From an uncultured Pseudomonadota bacterium (lineage in GTDB: Bacteria; Myxococcota; UBA796), in the NCBI GenBank assembly GCA_913040875.1, contig CAJWHX010000190.1:1-6729 (forward strand): 6,729 bases of DNA. Direction: 5' to 3'. Both the position numbers and the translations under genes were made by a program. Below, one piece after another: positions 5,764-6,729 of the stretch; position 1 is the first letter of the stretch, and each line of letters starts with the position of its first letter. The notes under the pieces are model-generated. The model made no database searches. It had not been told where the DNA came from and was given only the letters and a program-made list of their open reading frames with translations.

Positions 5764-6249
5764 TTACTCTTCGAGCAGCCATGGTTCGAGTACTCCTTCA
5801 TAGGTATCTTTTGGCTGTACATTGTCAGATGTGATCAACAGTGACTCGCAACTGTCTTTCGAAAGGGTGAAGCTTCCACTTTCATATATCAATTCTTCGT
5901 TGAACACTGCGAAATCAAAGTCTCCCCATGGTTGGTCACCCCCTGAATATGGGGAATACGCACTTCCATGAGTACAACTGCAGTCTGCGAAGCATCCACT
6001 GGTAGCATCGACTTCAACTGCTGCGCTGAGTTCAAAGCCATGAACCTCACCGAGTTCATCCATAATTCGAATTTGGACCGGTTGAATTTCAAGTCCGGAG
6101 GGTTCTTCATAACTAATGACGTCTACATCCGTGACAACAAATATCATTGTTCCAGGATATACAAACTGGTCATAATTTCCACAAGATGTACTCATAATGA
6201 CTGCAGATGTGAAGGCGATTAACTGTCCTCTCTCGTGAGCTTTTATCAT
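5764..6249 (-). CDS. putative lipoprotein of unknown function
   Basis: The 161-residue product begins MIKAHERGQ, followed by a hydrophobic run LIAFTSAVIMSTSC. Cys23 with Ser-Thr-Ser before it and Gly after it resembles a signal peptidase II lipobox, though Ser at -3 is unusual. With Gly at +2 it would be expected in the outer membrane. The mature part is acidic and probably beta-rich. It has four more cysteines: CFADCSC (86, 90, 92) and Cys134, which could make two disulfides and fit an extracytoplasmic location. No enzyme motif is seen and I do not recognise a family. The ATG at 6249 has a perfect AGGAGG Shine-Dalgarno (6259-6254) four bases upstream, the strongest in the window, suggesting high translation. 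It sits between a nucleotidyltransferase and ruvC; nothing links it to either. Confidence 0.75.
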   Translation of the reverse strand: MIKAHERGQLIAFTSAVIMSTSCGNYDQFVYPGTMIFVVTDVDVISYEEPSGLEIQPVQIRIMDELGEVHGFELSAAVEVDATSGCFADCSCTHGSAYSPYSGGDQPWGDFDFAVFNEELIYESGSFTLSKDSCESLLITSDNVQPKDTYEGVLEPWLLEE

Positions 6250-6253
6250 TTGT

Positions 6254-6259
6254 CCTCCT
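6254..6259 (-). promoter_or_regulatory. perfect Shine-Dalgarno AGGAGG of the lipoprotein gene
   Basis: AGGAGG followed by ACAA and the ATG at 6249 fixes the start of the lipoprotein gene. It is much stronger than the ribosome binding sites of the neighbouring ruv genes. Confidence 0.8.
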
Positions 6260-6263
6260 CTGA

Positions 6264-6278
6264 CAACATAGAATGTTG
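6264..6278 (-). repeat. inverted repeat in the lipoprotein leader
   Basis: CAACAT and ATGTTG flank three bases (TCT on the minus strand), giving a perfect six-base-pair stem that ends five bases before the Shine-Dalgarno. It could be an mRNA hairpin tuning translation or a small operator. A second palindrome, TACAC-A-GTGTA, lies at 6284-6294, only five bases away. Confidence 0.4.
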
Positions 6279-6283
6279 CTGGT

Positions 6284-6294
6284 TACACAGTGTA
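6284..6294. repeat. short palindrome TACACAGTGTA upstream of the lipoprotein gene
   Basis: Two five-base arms surround one central base. It lies between the weak candidate promoter (6314-6341) and the hairpin at 6264-6278. A regulator binding site is possible, but palindromes this short also arise by chance. Confidence 0.3.
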
Positions 6295-6313
6295 CATCGA
6301 TGATTGGTTATTG

Positions 6314-6341
6314 ACTATCCAGATCTTCAAATGGTTCACAA
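6314..6341 (-). promoter_or_regulatory. weak candidate promoter for the lipoprotein gene
   Basis: TTGTGA (6341-6336) and GATAGT (6319-6314) each match the sigma70 hexamers at four of six positions with a 16-base spacer. This would start transcription near 6307, placing both short inverted repeats in the untranslated leader. The 136-base gap after the nucleotidyltransferase makes a separate promoter plausible, but this match is weak. Confidence 0.25.
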
Positions 6342-6385
6342 CCTGTACGATACGAGTCGCTAAGAACCATGTAGTCCAACACTGT

Positions 6386-6729
6386 CTATCCATTCAGATC
6401 GTTCAAATCCAAGACCCCACCGTCATAGAAGATGCATTTGGTGTAGGTACCTTCCGGTACGTCGACGCCATCCCATACGATACATTCTGTCAGCGTCGAT
6501 CCAGCAGGAACGGTTGCACCACCACCCACGATGCTGTCTTGTACACTGCCTTCAATTGTGGTACTTTCGTGGACCCAAGATCCTCTCTCTTTGCATAGGG
6601 CACTAGTTTCGGCCCATCCATCAAAGGGGAGTGAGAACTCACCACGAAGAGCCGCCATATTTGCACGCCAGTATTCAATCGGTGTTCCGGTATCCACCCA
6701 GAAACCCTCGTGTAGTAAAGCAGATACTT
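6386..6729 (-). CDS. sugar-phosphate nucleotidyltransferase, C-terminal part (5' end beyond the window)
   Basis: The frame stays open from the right edge to a TAG at 6386, giving 113 visible residues; the true start lies outside. The visible part begins VSALLHEGFWVDTGTPIEYW followed by RAN. This is the conserved end of the catalytic domain of NDP-sugar pyrophosphorylases, in which the Asp of the WVDTGT segment helps bind the metal. After it comes a left-handed beta-helix (hexapeptide) stretch with imperfect repeats such as VHESTTIEGSVQDSIVGGG and ATVPAGSTLTECIVWDG. This arrangement is common in mannose-1-phosphate guanylyltransferase-like and MurU-like enzymes, which activate sugar phosphates with NTP for cell-envelope polysaccharide or peptidoglycan recycling. 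The sugar and nucleotide cannot be told from this part. A GTG at 6697 is internal to the conserved motif and is not the start. Confidence 0.88.
   Translation of the reverse strand, partial: VSALLHEGFWVDTGTPIEYWRANMAALRGEFSLPFDGWAETSALCKERGSWVHESTTIEGSVQDSIVGGGATVPAGSTLTECIVWDGVDVPEGTYTKCIFYDGGVLDLNDLNG

Noticed and set aside
6290..6598. Plus-strand 102-codon frame at the right end
   Set aside because: It is antisense to the nucleotidyltransferase end, whose WVDTGT and hexapeptide features are clear.

Overview
The window carries one block of genes, all read from the minus strand (right to left). There is no sign of a mobile element, CRISPR array, tRNA or rRNA. Base composition is near 50% GC. 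The gene content (ruvC-ruvA-ruvB, a Cys-containing lipoprotein, sugar-nucleotide synthesis, a cobalamin-type radical SAM enzyme) fits a Gram-negative bacterium, perhaps of the deltaproteobacterial/Myxococcota kind. That placement is an impression from protein style, not a measured result.

In transcription order: (1) 6729-6386, the C-terminal end of a sugar-phosphate nucleotidyltransferase, cut by the window edge. (2) 6249-5764, a small acidic putative lipoprotein of unknown function with a very strong ribosome binding site. (3) 5624-3288, the complete Holliday-junction resolution set ruvC, ruvA and ruvB. These three make one functional unit: RuvA binds the four-way junction, the RuvB ring motor drives branch migration, and RuvC cuts. 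A short AT-rich tandem repeat separates ruvC from ruvA. (4) 3287-2917, a 371-base stretch without a conventional gene. It holds a good promoter, a 15-codon reading frame with a good Shine-Dalgarno, and a terminator-like hairpin that ends three bases before the next start codon. (5) 2916 to the left edge, a probable operon of a class I SAM methyltransferase, a B12-binding-type radical SAM enzyme resembling the BchE group, and a gene whose N-terminus is a perfect CDGSH iron-sulfur motif. The last gene overlaps the radical SAM gene by 11 bases and runs off the left edge.

The Ruv genes are ordinary housekeeping. The interesting part is the left third: three probable redox/SAM enzymes packed together behind a leader that looks like a small-peptide or attenuation unit. 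I do not recognise this combination as a named pathway. The substrate, and even whether the tiny peptide is a regulator, a precursor or nothing, cannot be decided from this sequence.
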